64,000 nucleotides of DNA from Arthrobacter sp. KBS0702 (GCF_005937985.2 NZ_CP042172.1:3534001-3598000); one strand, 5' to 3'; shown: positions 1-11,060, counted from the first letter of the stretch. Made by a program: numbers and translations. Notes: a model not told the origin generated them from the sequence alone.

Positions 1-108
1 GCCGAGGCGCAGGACCTGGCTCGGCTGGCCCTTTCCGCCCCGAGCGCCACCGAGGCGCGGGCCTGGGTCCGGGCCAAGCTGCCGGTACTGGAGGACCTCG
101 GCCTGTAA
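1..108 (+). CDS. C-terminal end of an unidentified protein (5' partial)
   Basis: An open frame runs in from the left edge and ends at TAA 106-108, giving 35 residues that are rich in Ala and Leu and end EDLGL. Codon use matches the real genes nearby. The tail resembles the C-terminal helices of large enzymes (phosphoenolpyruvate-protein phosphotransferases end with similar text), but this is too short to identify. The next gene follows on the same strand after about 40 bases. Confidence 0.5.
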   Translation, partial: AEAQDLARLALSAPSATEARAWVRAKLPVLEDLGL

Positions 109-149
109 CGGGAGTGTCGGCCCCGGCCCGGGGCGCTAGGATGCACTCC

Positions 150-599
150 ATGACACTGATTGCGCCCCGGCTGACGGCCGGGCTCCCGGCCGAGGATGCA
201 CAGAAACTGCAGTACGCGCTCAACGGCAGCAGCGACATCACGGTCTTCGTCGACGGCACCGTGCACCGCCTGCCGCCGGCGGCGCGCGACGCCGTCGTCG
301 ACCTGCTGGGCCGCTTCAGCCGGGGCGAGTCGGTCACCGTCAGCAGCGTGGAGGAAATGCTGACCACCTCGAAGGCGGCGGAGCTGGCGGGGATCTCGCA
401 CACCTACCTGCGCAATATGACGGACCGCGGCGAGATTCCGGTCGAGTACCGCGGCACGCACCGGCGGATCCGGCTGGCCGATGTCATGGCATGGCTGGAG
501 ACCCAGAAGAAGAAAACCGCTGCGGAAAATGCGGCACCGGCGGCCGACGAAGGCGACTCTGCTGACAGCAAAGATGACGGCGGCGCGAATGGTTCGTGA
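150..599 (+). CDS. Excisionase-family (MerR-like) HTH DNA-binding protein
   Basis: Protein of 149 residues. Residues about 71-117 form an excisionase-type winged HTH (begins LTTSKAAELAGISHTYL, ends RIRLADVMAWLE), which binds DNA as in Xis/MerR-like regulators. The N-terminal ~65 residues hold no recognised domain and the C-terminal 30 are acidic and low-complexity. The start is chosen at ATG 150 because a -10-like TAGGAT at 137-142 and a -35-like GTGTCG at 114-119 would begin the transcript at that ATG; ATG 141 and GTG 114 are in-frame alternatives. Many relatives are antitoxins paired with a downstream PIN toxin, but no PIN gene follows here. Family assignment is firm; target unknown. Confidence 0.8.
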   Translation: MTLIAPRLTAGLPAEDAQKLQYALNGSSDITVFVDGTVHRLPPAARDAVVDLLGRFSRGESVTVSSVEEMLTTSKAAELAGISHTYLRNMTDRGEIPVEYRGTHRRIRLADVMAWLETQKKKTAAENAAPAADEGDSADSKDDGGANGS

Positions 600-625
600 C
601 GGCGTGATAAGGATCAAACAACGAT

Positions 626-659
626 CCCGGCCCGGCGCGGAAACGCGGCGAAGGCCGGG
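626..659 (+). terminator. Hairpin after the HTH gene
   Basis: Outer arms CCCGGCC (626-632) and GGCCGGG (653-659) enclose a nested CGCG-GAAA-CGCG tetraloop hairpin (636-647). There is no clear T-run. It lies between the HTH gene and the next small gene and probably ends or attenuates the first transcript. Confidence 0.45.
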
Positions 660-673
660 GTTACGCTTGAATT

Positions 674-931
674 GTGGGTAAGTTCAGAGGGTGGCACATC
701 CTGGCCGGCATCGCCGCCATGGTGCTCACCGGCATCCTCGGAACCGTGATGGGGCTGAACAACACGGCGGCCTTTATGGCCAGCTGCGTCGCGTTCGTCG
801 CCGTCGCCCTGTGGACGGACAGCCGGATAACGCGCCGCAGGCGAGAGTCAGTGCGGGACTCAGCGCGGGACTCAGCGCGGGACACCGCACCCGGACCGAT
901 GCAGGACCCGGCCTTCCGGGACGACCACTAG
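674..931 (+). CDS. Small membrane protein, unknown function
   Basis: 85 residues starting at GTG 674. Two hydrophobic segments (about residues 8-28 and 32-48) form a helical hairpin, followed by an Arg-rich, highly charged tail. The tail is encoded by three imperfect tandem copies of a 12-base unit around 847-885 (SVRDSARDSARD), a site prone to length change. A -10-like TACGCT at 662-667 lies 6 nt before the GTG, suggesting a leaderless start. It matches no family I can name. The positive tail predicts a cytoplasmic C-terminus. Confidence 0.6.
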   Translation: MGKFRGWHILAGIAAMVLTGILGTVMGLNNTAAFMASCVAFVAVALWTDSRITRRRRESVRDSARDSARDTAPGPMQDPAFRDDH

Positions 932-943
932 GCCCGCGGTCAG

Positions 944-2164
944 CTAGATCCTCGGCCGGTCGGCCCAACGCCGGGCCTTGAGCGCCGCATGGAGTTCCAG
1001 CCGGACCATCCCCTTGAGCGGGTCGACGCCGAGCACCTGCCGGATCCTGCCCAGCCGGTTGTAGACACTGCTCCGGTGCAGATGCAGCTTCCCGGCCACC
1101 TCCTGGACCGAGCTGTCATTGTCATAGAAGAGTTCGAGCACCGGCAGCAGTTCCCCGTTGCGGTCGTGGTCCTCCAGCATCTTGAAGTACACGGATCCTG
1201 CATCCGCCCAGGCGCCGGCCCCGCCGCCGGCCGAGGCCAGCAGCTGGTACAGGCCGGTGGCGCGGCAGTCGACAAGCTCCCCGAGCTGCGGGTCCACCGC
1301 AGCGGCCTGCGCCGCCTGGCGCGACTGCCGGTAGGCCTCGGCCAGTTCGCGCGGCCGGGAGAATCCCTCTGACGTGCCGAGGATGATCCGGCGGACCGGA
1401 CGGCCGGCGCGTTTGGCCAGTTCCAGCTGATAGTGGACCAGGACCTGGGCGTGGTCGGCGCGGCCGGAGGACTCCTTGAACAGCACGACGGAGTGCGTCT
1501 CGGTCCCGGCGCTGAAGAGGGCGGCGTCCACGCCGATGGTCGCCTGCAGCGCGGCGGAGCGGTGGATCAGGGTGGAGGCGATCGGGTCCGAGCCCTCGGC
1601 CCAGCCGTCGGCGTCGAGGACGGTAACCAGCTGCCACGGCCCGCGGCCCTGGACTTCCTTCCAGCCTCCGACGGCGGCGACGGCGTTCACCTCGCCCCGG
1701 CAGGCGGCGAGGAACTCCTGTTCGCGGCGGCGGCGGAACTCGGATTCGGCGGTGTTGGAATCCAGCAGCAGGGCCGAGAGTTGCTCGAGTTCGCGGGCTA
1801 CCTCCGGCAGCCGGGCCAGGACGGAGGCGGCGGTGGGTTCCTCGGCGTCGAGCTGGACCCACAGGTAGCCCACCCGGAATCCGCGGACCAGCAGCGGGAC
1901 ACACACGCGGCCGAGCATTCCCAGTTCCTCATTGGCGGGTACCACCACCGGGCGCACCGCCGTCGCGATGCCGTGGGAGAGCTGCCAGGCGCTGACATCC
2001 ACGGCGACGCGCTTGCTGAGCAGGAAATTCACCCGGACCCGGTCCGCCTGGGACTGGTTGGAGCTGTAGGCGAGCAGGACGCCGTCGAGGTCTTCCAAGG
2101 AGAGCCCGCGCCCGAGCCGCTGCGCCACGGCCTCCACGAGCTGCTCCACGTCCTGCTGCTGCAT
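944..2164 (-). CDS. PucR/CdaR-family transcriptional regulator (AdeR-like)
   Basis: 406 residues. The C-terminal ~60 residues form the PucR-type HTH (LHLHRSSVYNRLGRIRQVLG); the central part resembles the GGDEF-like region of this family and the N-terminus a sensory region. It is transcribed away from alanine dehydrogenase, with 245 bp between the starts. In Bacillus the PucR-family protein AdeR lies beside ald and activates it; by position this gene is a good candidate for the same role, unlike the Lrp-type AldR used in mycobacteria. A perfect dyad at 2245-2258 in the shared region is a candidate binding site. Family assignment is firm, target inferred. Confidence 0.85.
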   Translation of the reverse strand: MQQQDVEQLVEAVAQRLGRGLSLEDLDGVLLAYSSNQSQADRVRVNFLLSKRVAVDVSAWQLSHGIATAVRPVVVPANEELGMLGRVCVPLLVRGFRVGYLWVQLDAEEPTAASVLARLPEVARELEQLSALLLDSNTAESEFRRRREQEFLAACRGEVNAVAAVGGWKEVQGRGPWQLVTVLDADGWAEGSDPIASTLIHRSAALQATIGVDAALFSAGTETHSVVLFKESSGRADHAQVLVHYQLELAKRAGRPVRRIILGTSEGFSRPRELAEAYRQSRQAAQAAAVDPQLGELVDCRATGLYQLLASAGGGAGAWADAGSVYFKMLEDHDRNGELLPVLELFYDNDSSVQEVAGKLHLHRSSVYNRLGRIRQVLGVDPLKGMVRLELHAALKARRWADRPRI

Positions 2165-2244
2165 GCTGCCACCTTACTGCCACGCGGGCCCCGGCCACGA
2201 ACGCCGCGGCAACGGACAGCAGGCGACACCTGCCGCCCCGGTAG

Positions 2245-2258
2245 TCGACAACTGTCGA
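2245..2258. promoter_or_regulatory. Dyad in the regulator/ald divergent promoter region
   Basis: Perfect inverted repeat TCGACA-AC-TGTCGA. A second palindrome, TTTTGCAAAA, lies at 2266-2275. Both sit between the divergent PucR-type regulator and ald, and are candidate operators for that regulator. Confidence 0.45.
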
Positions 2259-2409
2259 GCCGTGCTTTTGCAAAACCCCGGAATGACGGGACCGGGGCCG
2301 TGGACCCGGACGGCGGCACTGTCGCCTGCCTCACAGCCGGTTCTATTCTGGAATCACGACTTCCCCGCATTCACCCCGGCCCACGAGGCCGCAACCACTG
2401 GAGCCCAAA

Positions 2410-3528
2410 ATGATCATCGGTGTCCCCAAAGAGATCAAGAACAACGAATTCCGCGTCGCCATCACGGCCGCCGGCGTGCACGAGTTCCGCCACCACGGCC
2501 ACACCGTCCTGGTGGAACGCGGCGCGGGTCTGGGCTCCGGCATCACGGACGAGGAATACGCCATTGCCGGCGCCGAGATCGTCGCCGAGGCCGACGACGT
2601 GTGGTCCCGCGCGGACATGGTGATGAAGGTCAAGGAGCCGGTCAAGGCCGAATACCACCGCTTCCGCAAGGGCCTGATCCTCTTCACCTACCTGCACCTG
2701 GCCGCCGAGCCGGACCTCACCCAGGAGCTCATCAACTCCGGCGTCACGGCCATCGCCTACGAAACCGTGCAGGAGGGCCGCTCGCTGCCGCTGCTGGCCC
2801 CGATGTCCGAGGTTGCGGGCCGCCTGTCCGTCCAGGTCGGCGCCACGTCGCTGATGGCTCCGGCCGGCGGCAAGGGTGTGCTGCTGGGCGGCGTCCCGGG
2901 TGTCCGTCCGGCCAAGGTCGTTGTCCTGGGCGCCGGCGTGGCCGGCACCAACGCCGCCGCCATGGCCCTGGGCCTCGGCGCGGACGTCACCATCCTGGAC
3001 ATCAACATCAACCGCCTGCGCGAACTCGACGCCCAGTACCAGGGCCGCCTGAAGACGGTTGCGTCCAACGCCTACGAGATCGAAAAGTCCGTCGTCGACG
3101 CCGACCTCGTGATCGGTTCCGTGCTGATCCCGGGCGCCAAGGCCCCGAAGCTCGTCACCAACGAGCTCGTCTCCCGGATGAAGCCCGGCTCCGTGCTGGT
3201 GGACATCGCCGTGGACCAGGGCGGTTGCTTCGAGGACACCCACCCCACCACGCACCAGGAACCGACGTACAAGGTCCACAACACGATCTTCTACTGCGTG
3301 GCCAACATGCCGGGCGCCGTGCCGAACACCTCCACCTACGCGCTGACCAACGTGACGCTGCGCTACGCGGTTTCGCTGGCCAACCTGGGCGTCAAGGCAG
3401 CCTTCGAACGCGACGCCTCCCTCGCCGCGGGCCTCAACATCGCCGGCGGCAAGGTGGCGCACCGCTCGGTCTCCGAGGCACACAACCTGCCCCTCGTCGC
3501 CGACTGGCACGAGCTCGTCTCCGCGTAA
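2410..3528 (+). CDS. ald: Alanine dehydrogenase
   Basis: 372 residues, the normal family length. Catalyses NAD-dependent reversible oxidative deamination of L-alanine to pyruvate and ammonia in the cytoplasm. It begins with the family text [22 protein letters not shown] (around residue 75) and the LHLAAEP stretch carry the pyruvate-binding Lys and catalytic His. A Rossmann loop [13 protein letters not shown] lies near residue 172, and VDIAVDQGG carries the conserved Asp near 270. It is a single gene divergent from a PucR-type regulator, suggesting induction for use of alanine as carbon and nitrogen source. It converges on the next gene with a 14-bp gap. Confidence 0.97.
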   Translation: MIIGVPKEIKNNEFRVAITAAGVHEFRHHGHTVLVERGAGLGSGITDEEYAIAGAEIVAEADDVWSRADMVMKVKEPVKAEYHRFRKGLILFTYLHLAAEPDLTQELINSGVTAIAYETVQEGRSLPLLAPMSEVAGRLSVQVGATSLMAPAGGKGVLLGGVPGVRPAKVVVLGAGVAGTNAAAMALGLGADVTILDININRLRELDAQYQGRLKTVASNAYEIEKSVVDADLVIGSVLIPGAKAPKLVTNELVSRMKPGSVLVDIAVDQGGCFEDTHPTTHQEPTYKVHNTIFYCVANMPGAVPNTSTYALTNVTLRYAVSLANLGVKAAFERDASLAAGLNIAGGKVAHRSVSEAHNLPLVADWHELVSA

Positions 3529-3542
3529 GTTCCGATGGCTGT

Positions 3543-4613
3543 TTAGGCCAGATCCCGGGCCTGTTCGATCAGCCGCAGCACCTCCACCGGCCCGGCGGGA
3601 TCCACCGGGAGCGGCAGGGCCGAGGCGGCCCCGCCGTCGAGGATCTTGTCCGCCAGGATCCGGTAGAACTCCGGATAGGCGCCGCGCTCGGTGGGCAGCC
3701 GGTCCAAGTGGCCGTCGAGGCCCAATTGCCCCGCCCATTCCCGGGCCTCCACGCCGTAGTCGGCGTCCAGCGGACTCCCGCCGGCGGCGAGATAAGGCTC
3801 CTGCGGGTCGACGCCGTGCTTGGTGAAGCCGCCGTCGCTGCCCAGCACGCGGTACCGCGGGCCCTGCTGCGCGCAGAGCAGGTTCATCGAGAGGTGGCTG
3901 GTGACTCCGGAGTCGTGCCGGAGGGCCACGAAGACGTCGTCGTCCGCCCGTTCCCCGGGCCGGCGGGCCGCCAGCTCCGCGTAGGTCACGGTGGCGGGGC
4001 CGAAGAGTTCCACGGCCTGGTCCAGCAGGTGTGTGCCGAGGTCGAACAGCACGCCGCCGCCGTCGCCGGCCGTGGCGGCAGCCTTCCAGGCCTTCGTGAC
4101 GCTCGGCGACCAGCGCTCAAAGCGTGATTCGAAGCGCATGACTGTGCCGAGGATGCCGCGCTCCAGCAGGCCGCGCAGCGTCAGGAAGTCCCCGTCCCAG
4201 CGCCGGTTCTGGAACACGGTGAGCACGCGGCCCAGCCGCGCGGCGAGGTCGACAAGTTCCGCGCCCACGGCGCTGCGCACCGTGAAGGGCTTGTCGACGA
4301 CGACGTCGAGGCCGGCTTCCAGCGCGGCCTTGGCAAGCGGATAGTGGGTGGCCGGCGGCGTCCCCAGCACCAGCAGGTCCAGGCCGCCGGCGCGTGCGAG
4401 CAGCTCGGCCGGGGTGTCCACGACCGTGGCCGCGGGGTGGCGGGACGCGGCGGCCGCTTTCCGGCCGGCGTCGGAGGTGGCGATGGCGTCAAGTGAATAG
4501 GCCGGATTCGCAGCGATCAGCGGCGCATGGAAAACGCTGCCGGACAGGCCGAAGCCGGCGACGGCCGTGCGGATGGGGCTGCTGCGGATGGGGGCAGTGG
4601 AGTCGGCTGGCAT
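3543..4613 (-). CDS. Gfo/Idh/MocA-family NAD(P)-dependent oxidoreductase
   Basis: 356 residues. The N-terminal Rossmann fold begins AVAGFGLSGSVFHAP, and the conserved catalytic EKP-type Lys appears as VVVDKPFT near residue 108. The C-terminal alpha/beta substrate domain contains GGGVLFDLGTHLLDQA, with the His typical of sugar and inositol dehydrogenases. Members oxidise or reduce sugars or cyclitols; substrate cannot be read here. It stands alone, downstream of the ABC importer but separated from it by a palindromic repeat, so co-transcription with the importer is doubtful. Confidence 0.9.
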   Translation of the reverse strand: MPADSTAPIRSSPIRTAVAGFGLSGSVFHAPLIAANPAYSLDAIATSDAGRKAAAASRHPAATVVDTPAELLARAGGLDLLVLGTPPATHYPLAKAALEAGLDVVVDKPFTVRSAVGAELVDLAARLGRVLTVFQNRRWDGDFLTLRGLLERGILGTVMRFESRFERWSPSVTKAWKAAATAGDGGGVLFDLGTHLLDQAVELFGPATVTYAELAARRPGERADDDVFVALRHDSGVTSHLSMNLLCAQQGPRYRVLGSDGGFTKHGVDPQEPYLAAGGSPLDADYGVEAREWAGQLGLDGHLDRLPTERGAYPEFYRILADKILDGGAASALPLPVDPAGPVEVLRLIEQARDLA

Positions 4614-4641
4614 GGTTCCACGCTACTCCGGCGCCCCCGGT

Positions 4642-4737
4642 CCGATGCTCCCTCACTCTGACAACAATTCGGGCGACGCTCCCCCAGAAGGTGAGGGAGC
4701 GCCGCCCGAAAAGCCGCTATAGGTGAGAGAGCGTCGG
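4642..4737. repeat. Composite intergenic palindromic repeat
   Basis: Outer arms CCGATGCTCCCTCAC (4642-4656) and GTGAGAGAGCGTCGG (4723-4737) match at 13 of 15 positions. Inside lies a second hairpin with 16-base arms (4668-4683 and 4695-4710, one mismatch). The unit GTGAG(G/A)GAGCG thus occurs three times in 96 bases. Located between the stop of the oligopeptide-binding gene and the start of the Gfo/Idh gene, it could end the importer transcript. It looks like a dispersed REP/BIME-type element. Confidence 0.7.
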
Positions 4738-4748
4738 AAGGGAAGGTG

Positions 4749-6461
4749 CTACTTCTTTTCCCAGCCGATGGTGGTCCAGTCCGGGACCTGGGACAGGCTC
4801 TTGAACAGGGACGGGCCGTAGTTAGCCAGGCCGGTGCGGACGAAGGAGATCTGCGGTCCGTTCATGACCACGCCCATGGAGAAGTACTTGGCCATGTGCT
4901 CCTTTTCCACGTCCATCGCGGCCTTGTTGCGCTCGGCGTTGTCGGCAATGGTGGAGAGCTTCTTGATCTTGGCGTCGAGGTCGGCGTCACCGAGCTTGTT
5001 GGTGTTGGTCTTGGAGTCGTAGAACTGCTTGACGGCGTCGGTTGCGTCGGCACCCACGGTGTAGCCGGAGACGCTCAGGAAGAAGTCACGGCTGCCCACA
5101 ACCTTGCCGAAGTCGGCGGAAGCGCGCTGGTCGATACCGACGTCCATGCCGCCAGCCTTGAGCTGGTTCTGCAGGGTCTGTGCGAAGGCCAGCGTGGTGG
5201 GGTCGTCACCGAAGTTGCTGATCTTGAAGGCGGCGGGGACGCCGTCCTTTTCCATGATGCCGGCGGCGTTGGGCTTGTAGCCGGCGTCGGTCAGGACCTT
5301 CTTGGCGGCGTCGGCGCCGGTCTCCTTGACCGGGTAGTTGTCCTGGTAGTACTTGGAGAACGGCAGCAGCATCATCGACCCGGAGCTTTCTTCCTCCCAG
5401 TTCAGGCCGTTGAAGCGGACCTTGCGCAGTGCCTCGCGGTCGACGGCGGTGAAGATCGCCTTGCGGATGGCGACGTCGGTCAACGGGGCCTTCTGCGCGT
5501 TGAGGTTCAGGCCGCCGGCGAAAAGACGCTGGCCACGGCGGATCTCGGAGTTCTTGGTGCCGTCGAGCTGCTTGTAGGGGGTGATGGTGTTGGCGGAAAC
5601 ACCGTCGATTTCACCGTTCTTGAAGGCGGCGATTGCGGCGCTGCTCTCAAGCTGGCGGAAGACCACTTTGTCCAGGACCGGCTTGTTGCCCCACCACTTC
5701 TCGTTCTGGGCGAGGGTGACCGTCTTGGCTGCGCTGTCGTACTTGTCGACCTTGAACGGACCGGCCATCCACTCCGGGTGCATCTCGCCGGTGAAGCCGT
5801 CGTTGAAGATCGCCGGGGTGTTCACGGCCGGGTGCACAAAGCCGGTGAACAGGGAGTCCAGCGGGTAGACCGGCTGGGTGGTGGTGACAATGACTTCCTT
5901 GGGGCTGGAGCCGGCCTTGACGGAGTCAACGAACTCGTACGCGCCGGAGCTGACGACGTCGATGTCCTTGTTGGCACCCTTGAGCATGTTCCAGGTGTTT
6001 TCGAAGGTCTTGACGTCGATCGGCGTGCCGTCGTTGTAGGTGGCCTTCGGGTTCACCTTGATGGTGATGGTCTGCTTGCCGTCCTTGACCTCGCTCTTGA
6101 CGTCTTCGCAGAAGTCCTTGTTCGGCGTGGCGGTGCCGTCGAAGTCGAAGTTCCAGCAGCCCCAGGTGCCGGCCTGGTCAATCGGGCGGTGCAGGGCGGT
6201 GTTGTCCGCGCTGTTGCCGTTGTTGGAAAAACCGTTGAAGTCCGGTCCAAGGTTGCCCAGCGGCAGGGTGACGGTGCCGCCCGGCTGCAGGTCCTTGGCG
6301 TCCTTCGCGTTGATGCTGACGAGCTTGGCCAGGTCGCTTCCCGCTTCCTGTCCCTTGCCGGCCTCGGGACCCTTTGCTGCGCCGCCGCCACCGCCGCAGG
6401 CGGTGAGCGCAAGCGCTGCCACGACGGCGGTAACGCCGCCGATCTTGGTCAGATTCTTCAT
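4749..6461 (-). CDS. Family-5 (oligopeptide-type) substrate-binding lipoprotein
   Basis: 570 residues, usual for OppA/DppA-type proteins. An N-terminal signal peptide ends in lipobox LTAC (residues 19-22) followed by a Gly-rich linker, so the mature protein is lipid-anchored outside the membrane. The body has the SBP_bac_5 pattern (ADNTALHRPI, TIKVNPKATYNDGTPID near the N-lobe). It is the last gene of the oppB-oppC-oppDF-oppA series, 46 bp after the ATPase gene, and supplies substrate to that permease. RBS AGGGGA precedes the ATG. Peptide specificity is inferred from family; nickel or glycoside-type members exist. Confidence 0.92.
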   Translation of the reverse strand: MKNLTKIGGVTAVVAALALTACGGGGGAAKGPEAGKGQEAGSDLAKLVSINAKDAKDLQPGGTVTLPLGNLGPDFNGFSNNGNSADNTALHRPIDQAGTWGCWNFDFDGTATPNKDFCEDVKSEVKDGKQTITIKVNPKATYNDGTPIDVKTFENTWNMLKGANKDIDVVSSGAYEFVDSVKAGSSPKEVIVTTTQPVYPLDSLFTGFVHPAVNTPAIFNDGFTGEMHPEWMAGPFKVDKYDSAAKTVTLAQNEKWWGNKPVLDKVVFRQLESSAAIAAFKNGEIDGVSANTITPYKQLDGTKNSEIRRGQRLFAGGLNLNAQKAPLTDVAIRKAIFTAVDREALRKVRFNGLNWEEESSGSMMLLPFSKYYQDNYPVKETGADAAKKVLTDAGYKPNAAGIMEKDGVPAAFKISNFGDDPTTLAFAQTLQNQLKAGGMDVGIDQRASADFGKVVGSRDFFLSVSGYTVGADATDAVKQFYDSKTNTNKLGDADLDAKIKKLSTIADNAERNKAAMDVEKEHMAKYFSMGVVMNGPQISFVRTGLANYGPSLFKSLSQVPDWTTIGWEKK

Positions 6462-6507
6462 GTTTTCCCCTTTTATTCCTTAGTGCGAGTTGATGCGGAT
6501 GAGTGAA

Positions 6508-8744
<2,237 letters not shown>

Positions 8745-8748
<4 letters not shown>

Positions 8749-9707
8749 ACCGTCTTCTTCTTCCTGGCGCTGCCTACGGAGCTGGAGCTGGGATCGAACG
8801 CGTCACGCAGGCCGTCGTTCATCATGGCGAGCGAACCGGTCAGCAGGAACATGACGGTCAGCGGGACCCAGAACATCCACGGGAACGTGGACACTTGGGA
8901 GGTGGCCTGGCCGATCAGCACACCCAGGCTGACATCCGGGACCTTGATGCCGATGCCGATGAAGGAGAACGCAACCTCGGCCAGGATCGCGCCGGTGATG
9001 CCGCGGGTGATATCCAGCACCAGCAGCGAGCCGATGTTCGGGACCAGGTGGCGCCAGACGATGCGCCGCGGCGGGATCCCCATGTACTGGGCCGCCTTGA
9101 CGAAGTCGCGTGTCATCAGCGACATCGACAGCGAGCGGATGAGACGCGCGGTGCCCATCCAGCTGAAGACCAGCAGGACGATGATCAGCAGGAGCCAGCT
9201 GGGCAGCGTTTTCTGCAGTCCGTTGCCGCCCCCGCTCGTGGCGACGGCCACGACCAGCAGGGCCGGCATCATGATCAGGGCTTCGAGGATGAACAGCATG
9301 ACCTTGTCCACCTTCCCGCCGAAATAGGCCATGGTGCAGCCGTAGACGGCGGCGATCAGGACCGAGACGAGGCCGACGACGAGGCCGATCAGAATCGAGA
9401 TCCGGGTCCCCTCCACGGTCAGGGCGTAGAGGTCGATCCCGGCCTGGGAAGTGCCGAGCAGGTGTTCGGCCGACGGCGGCATGCCGATGTTGAACGGGTC
9501 GATCGTCTCCTTGTCCCAGTTCGTGAAGAAACCGCCCACGAAGGAGAACAGCGTGAGGGCGAGGAAGATCACGAGGCCCGCGACGGCCGTCTTATTGCGC
9601 AGGAAGCGGCGCAGGATGATCGAGGATTTGGCAATGACGACGTCGTTGCCTTCGATTCTTGCTTCTTCGGCGACCGCGGCGGGGTCAATGGCATTCAGGT
9701 TTGTCAT
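8745..9707 (-). CDS. oppC: Oligopeptide-type ABC transporter permease OppC
   Basis: 320 residues. It has a cytoplasmic N-terminal region, a first membrane segment (AVAGLVIFLALTLFSFVGGF) and then five more segments. The EAA-type cytoplasmic loop contains KAAQYMGIPPRRIVWRHLVPN, which docks on the ATPase. This is the BPD_transp_1 fold with the OppC-type N-terminal extension. It follows oppB by 2 nt and overlaps the ATPase gene by 4 nt. It forms half of the membrane pore. Confidence 0.95.
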
Positions 9708-9709
9708 GG

Positions 9710-10696
9710 TTACTGCACCCGCACTCTCGGGTCGACCAGCGTGGTGGCGAAGTCCGCGAGGATCGCACCGATTGCGAAGATCACGGAGCCGTAGGCGAGC
9801 GTGGCGGTTGCGGCATTGACGTCCTGGAGGGCGATCGCGTCGATGCTCCAGGAGCCGACGCCGTGCCAGGCGAAGATCTTCTCCGCGAAGAAGCCGCCGG
9901 CGAAGATCGCGGGGATGGTAAAGGCGATGCTTTGCGCAACCGGGATAAAGGACACCCGCAGCGCGTGCCGGCTGATGGCTTGGTTGCGGGTCAGCCCCTT
10001 GGCGCGGGCGGTGCGGACAAAGTCGGCGTTGACGTTATCGAGCAGGTACTGGCGCTGCGCGATCTGGTAGGTGCCCCAGCCCACGATCGTGATCGCGAAG
10101 GTTGGCACGGCGTAGTGGGCCATCAGGTCGACGAATTGCGCCCAGCCGTTGCCCTCCATCCCGGGTGTGGAGATGCCCGTAACAAAGAAGATCCGCTCAC
10201 CGGCCGTCTCGTTGATGTTGATGGCACCGAGCTGGACCAGGAAGTAGGCGATCGGCGCCGGCACGATGTGGACGAGGTAGCTGTATGAGGTGATGGCGCG
10301 GTCGGAGAACTTGTACTGCCGGGCCGCGGTGTAGACGCCCAGGGCGACGCCGATGATCAGGGTCAGGATGATGGAGGCCAGGAACAGCCGGGTCGAGATC
10401 CAGACGCGGTCGCCGAACTCGGCGTTGATGAACGCGCCGTTGGGACTGCGTCCCCAATCCCAGCGGGTGACGATCGCCGTGAGCCAGTCAACGTAGCGCT
10501 CCCACGGGCTGAGCTCCGGGTCGAGGCCCTTGAGCCGGAAGGAATTGACCACCTGCTCGGGGGTGGGCCGCGGAATCCGCTCCTGCTCCAGCAGCGCCGG
10601 CTGCAAGGTGTTCACGGCCAGGAAGTACCCCGCGGTGGTGGTCAGGAAGATCATGAAGACATACGTGAGGGCACGTTTGGCGAGATATCGGAGCAT
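9710..10696 (-). CDS. oppB: Oligopeptide-type ABC transporter permease OppB
   Basis: 328 residues. The first membrane segment is at the extreme N-terminus (RALTYVFMIFLTTTAGYFLA), followed by a long extracytoplasmic loop and five more segments. The EAA loop reads RTARAKGLTRNQAISRHALR. It pairs with OppC. It is the first large gene of the importer operon and is preceded after 7 nt by a 29-codon ORF. No convincing ribosome-binding site lies directly before its ATG, which fits coupling to translation of that micro-ORF. Confidence 0.94.
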   Translation of the reverse strand: MLRYLAKRALTYVFMIFLTTTAGYFLAVNTLQPALLEQERIPRPTPEQVVNSFRLKGLDPELSPWERYVDWLTAIVTRWDWGRSPNGAFINAEFGDRVWISTRLFLASIILTLIIGVALGVYTAARQYKFSDRAITSYSYLVHIVPAPIAYFLVQLGAININETAGERIFFVTGISTPGMEGNGWAQFVDLMAHYAVPTFAITIVGWGTYQIAQRQYLLDNVNADFVRTARAKGLTRNQAISRHALRVSFIPVAQSIAFTIPAIFAGGFFAEKIFAWHGVGSWSIDAIALQDVNAATATLAYGSVIFAIGAILADFATTLVDPRVRVQ

Positions 10697-10703
10697 GGGA
10701 CGA

Positions 10704-10793
10704 CTAGTTCTGGATCGCCGGTGTCTTTACGGTGCCTGCCGCTGCCTGGGCGGTCTTTTCCGCCGCGGCGCTTGCAGGAGTCTTGAGATTCAC
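10704..10793 (-). CDS. 29-residue leader ORF upstream of oppB
   Basis: Reading on the minus strand, GTG 10793 begins a 29-codon frame (starts MNLKTPASAAAEK, ends VKTPAIQN) that stops at 10704, 7 nt before the oppB ATG and in another frame. GGAAGG lies 9 nt before the GTG, a good ribosome-binding site that oppB itself lacks. Codons are mostly G/C-ending. The peptide is Ala/Lys/Thr-rich with a near-repeat of KTPA at both ends. Either it is a real micro-protein or its translation feeds ribosomes into oppB. No homologue recognised. Confidence 0.5.
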   Translation of the reverse strand: MNLKTPASAAAEKTAQAAAGTVKTPAIQN

Positions 10794-11060
10794 AGCATGG
10801 ATCCTTCCGTTGTCCCCCCCATATGGCAGGGGGTTTCCGCTGCCGATCCGGGATCACGGCCAGCGGGTGCCTGGCCCCCCGCAGGCCTCTCGGCGAGTCC
10901 TTGTGGACTATGTTGCGGGTCACATTCCAGAGGAAACTATCACAAAGAAATTGCGGGCAGGCGCGGGAAACGGGCCGAAACGGTATAGCTACTACCAGAT
11001 CGTTATGAATAATTCCTTTGAATTGATTTGACTTGGCAGCCGGCGCTCGGACCGGCTAGC
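10794..11060. other. Regulatory gap upstream of the oligopeptide importer
   Basis: 267 bases without a supportable gene. The part from about 10935 to 11035 is markedly A/T-richer than the rest of the window and probably holds the importer promoter on the minus strand, but I cannot fix the hexamers. A small stem (AGCCGG 11038-11043 with CCGGCT 11052-11057) lies just past the stop codon of the TetR gene and may end that transcript. Confidence 0.4.

Noticed and set aside
841..890. Possible CRISPR-like short tandem repeats
   Set aside because: Three imperfect 12-base copies without spacers, inside a coding region; a simple tandem repeat.
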